From positions 1 to 7,295 of the forward strand of contig CAIVXP010000373.1 in NCBI GenBank assembly GCA_903909905.1: 7,295 nucleotides of DNA, in the 5' to 3' direction. Within the stretch, counting starts at the first letter, position 1; each line of letters starts with the position of its first letter. Shown here piece after piece: positions 6,392-7,295 of this stretch. Under the pieces are notes generated by a model. The model saw only the letters and a list, made by a program, of their open reading frames with translations. It was not told the origin of the DNA and did no database searches. The DNA is from Akkermansiaceae bacterium (GTDB lineage: Bacteria > Verrucomicrobiota > Verrucomicrobiia > Verrucomicrobiales > Akkermansiaceae). The translations under genes were made by a program, and so were the position numbers.

Positions 6392-6397
6392 GCTTTC

Positions 6398-7295
6398 ATG
6401 AATCAACCCACGGAATCAGTGCGCGTACGCAAATCCGGCATCGCATGGCAGGCCAAGCTCGCCTTCGCCATCGTATGCACCGCACTCCTGACAAGCGGCA
6501 TCTTCTACGGCCTCATCCGCAGCTACCTACATGGCGATGCCTTCCGCAGATTGCTTTCAGAAAAGGCCAGCAAGGCGCTAGGCACGGAGGGCAAATTTGG
6601 AGCCTTTCGCTGGGACGGCCTTGCTCTCGAAAGCGCCAGCTTCACCGCCAACGGCAGCGGTCCGCTGCGCGCGTTGCAAATGGACGGACTGCGCACCGAG
6701 ATCGGCCTCGGTGGATTGAAAAATGGAGTCTGGGAAATCACCGGGTCCAAAGTCCACCGTCTCGAAACGACCCTCGATTTCACGCAGGCCAAAACAGAAC
6801 CCGCCGCAACGAAGACTGAGTTGCCTTCGACCACCACCACACCAAGCACGCCGGCCCCCACACCAAGCCGCAGCTGGTTGCCCCGCGAAGTGAAATTCGA
6901 CGGACTGCAAATCGCCGATGCCACGATCAACGCGAAGTTAGGCGACAAGCAACTCATTGCGAGTCAGCTCCGCGCCGATCTGAAATCATTCGGTCGTCAA
7001 GGCCACGCTGTCGATCTCAGCGGCGGCGCTCTCGAACTCGCTGGAAATAATTTCCCGGCGGCAAAAATCGATCGCATTCGACTGAAACATCAGGACGACC
7101 GGCTCTTTCTCGATCAAGTGGAACTCAGCGCCTGGGACAATGCACGACTTGAAGCCAGCGGCGAAATCGATCGCAACAGCGACCGGCATTCGATCGATGG
7201 AAACATCAGCGGTGTGAAATGCTCGGATGTATTGAGCGGCGATTGGGCCAAGCGCCTCAGCGGCGAAATTGAAACCACATTCTCTTACCACAACC
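6398..7295 (+). CDS. AsmA-like envelope protein, N-terminal part (runs off the window)
   Basis: An open frame starts at ATG 6398 and continues without a stop to the window end, giving 299 visible residues. It begins with a short basic cytoplasmic segment (MNQPTESVRVRK), then one hydrophobic helix at about 20-40 and the segment FRRLLSEKASKALG. Short amphipathic beta-type repeats follow. A Thr/Pro/Ala-rich linker at about 131-158 splits them, and regular polar/hydrophobic alternation continues (VKFDGLQIADATI; KIDRIRLKHQDDRLFLDQVELS). One inner-membrane anchor plus a long periplasmic series of beta strands is the plan of AsmA/TamB-like proteins, which bridge the envelope and are implicated in lipid or outer-membrane protein transport. 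The verrucomicrobial versions are large and poorly studied. The specific family is uncertain because most of the protein is missing; an alternative is a repetitive surface or periplasmic protein of another type. It is transcribed away from the potD-like gene. Confidence 0.7.
   Translation, partial: MNQPTESVRVRKSGIAWQAKLAFAIVCTALLTSGIFYGLIRSYLHGDAFRRLLSEKASKALGTEGKFGAFRWDGLALESASFTANGSGPLRALQMDGLRTEIGLGGLKNGVWEITGSKVHRLETTLDFTQAKTEPAATKTELPSTTTTPSTPAPTPSRSWLPREVKFDGLQIADATINAKLGDKQLIASQLRADLKSFGRQGHAVDLSGGALELAGNNFPAAKIDRIRLKHQDDRLFLDQVELSAWDNARLEASGEIDRNSDRHSIDGNISGVKCSDVLSGDWAKRLSGEIETTFSYHN

Larger units (their letters stand above)
6281..6397. promoter_or_regulatory. divergent intergenic region between the potD-like and AsmA-like genes
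   Basis: These 117 bp separate two divergently transcribed genes and must hold both promoters. Visible is a palindrome CCACA-AA-TGTGG (6296-6307), 15 bp upstream of the potD-like ATG, a possible regulator site. GGTGGG lies only 2 nt before the potD-like ATG on the minus strand, too close for an ideal ribosome-binding site. A -10-like TATTTT (6386-6391) faces the other gene. No clear -35/-10 pair was identified for the minus strand. Confidence 0.4.

Noticed and set aside
6304..6819. 171-codon open frame on the plus strand
   Set aside because: It overlaps the AsmA-like gene in another frame and is rich in Arg/His/Gln. The frame starting at 6398 has a clear membrane helix and beta-strand pattern and stays open to the edge.
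1..7295. CRISPR array, tRNA, rRNA, or a defence or toxin-antitoxin system
   Set aside because: No regularly spaced direct repeats, no cloverleaf or rRNA segments, and no defence-type protein motifs were seen on either strand.

Overview
The window looks like a chromosomal segment of a Gram-negative, moderately GC-rich bacterium, most probably a member of the Verrucomicrobiota. That placement is inferred from four things: the flavour of the transposase C-terminus, the general lack of good Shine-Dalgarno sequences before obvious start codons, a Tat-type lipoprotein-like precursor, and an AsmA-like envelope protein. No rRNA or tRNA is present to confirm it.

Layout, left to right. Positions 1-488 hold the 3' part of a Y1/IS200-like transposase of the REP-associated (RAYT) type, whose catalytic half lies outside the window. 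A 125-bp spacer with a possible promoter follows. Then comes a compact + strand protein-quality-control cluster: tig (trigger factor, 614-1945), clpP (1947-2627) and clpX (2651-3934). The genes are 1 and 23 bp apart, so they are probably one operon. This is the classical tig-clpP-clpX order, but lon does not follow. Instead there is a 272-bp non-coding stretch (3935-4206) made of repeat-like DNA. It holds a REP-like hairpin preceded by GTAG, a block of 9-nt-periodic GC/purine repeats, a 9-bp inverted repeat and a tandem 7-mer.

The other side of that stretch is on the - strand. A Tat-type polyamine-binding-protein gene (potD-like, 6280 down to 5234) is followed 28 bp later by a membrane protein with a DUF4105/Lnb-type periplasmic domain (5205 down to 4207). 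The two are probably co-transcribed and converge on clpX. Divergent from potD is the start of a large AsmA-like envelope protein (6398 to beyond 7295), open to the window edge.

Functionally, trigger factor folds nascent chains, and ClpX unfolds substrates and feeds them to ClpP. The right half is envelope-related: a solute-binding lipoprotein candidate, a protein related to lipoprotein N-acyltransferases, and an AsmA-like protein. I see no convincing new multi-gene system. The points most worth checking are the Lnb-like protein beside a lipoprotein-like solute receptor with no transporter genes nearby, and the RAYT fragment sharing the window with a GTAG-headed REP-like hairpin.
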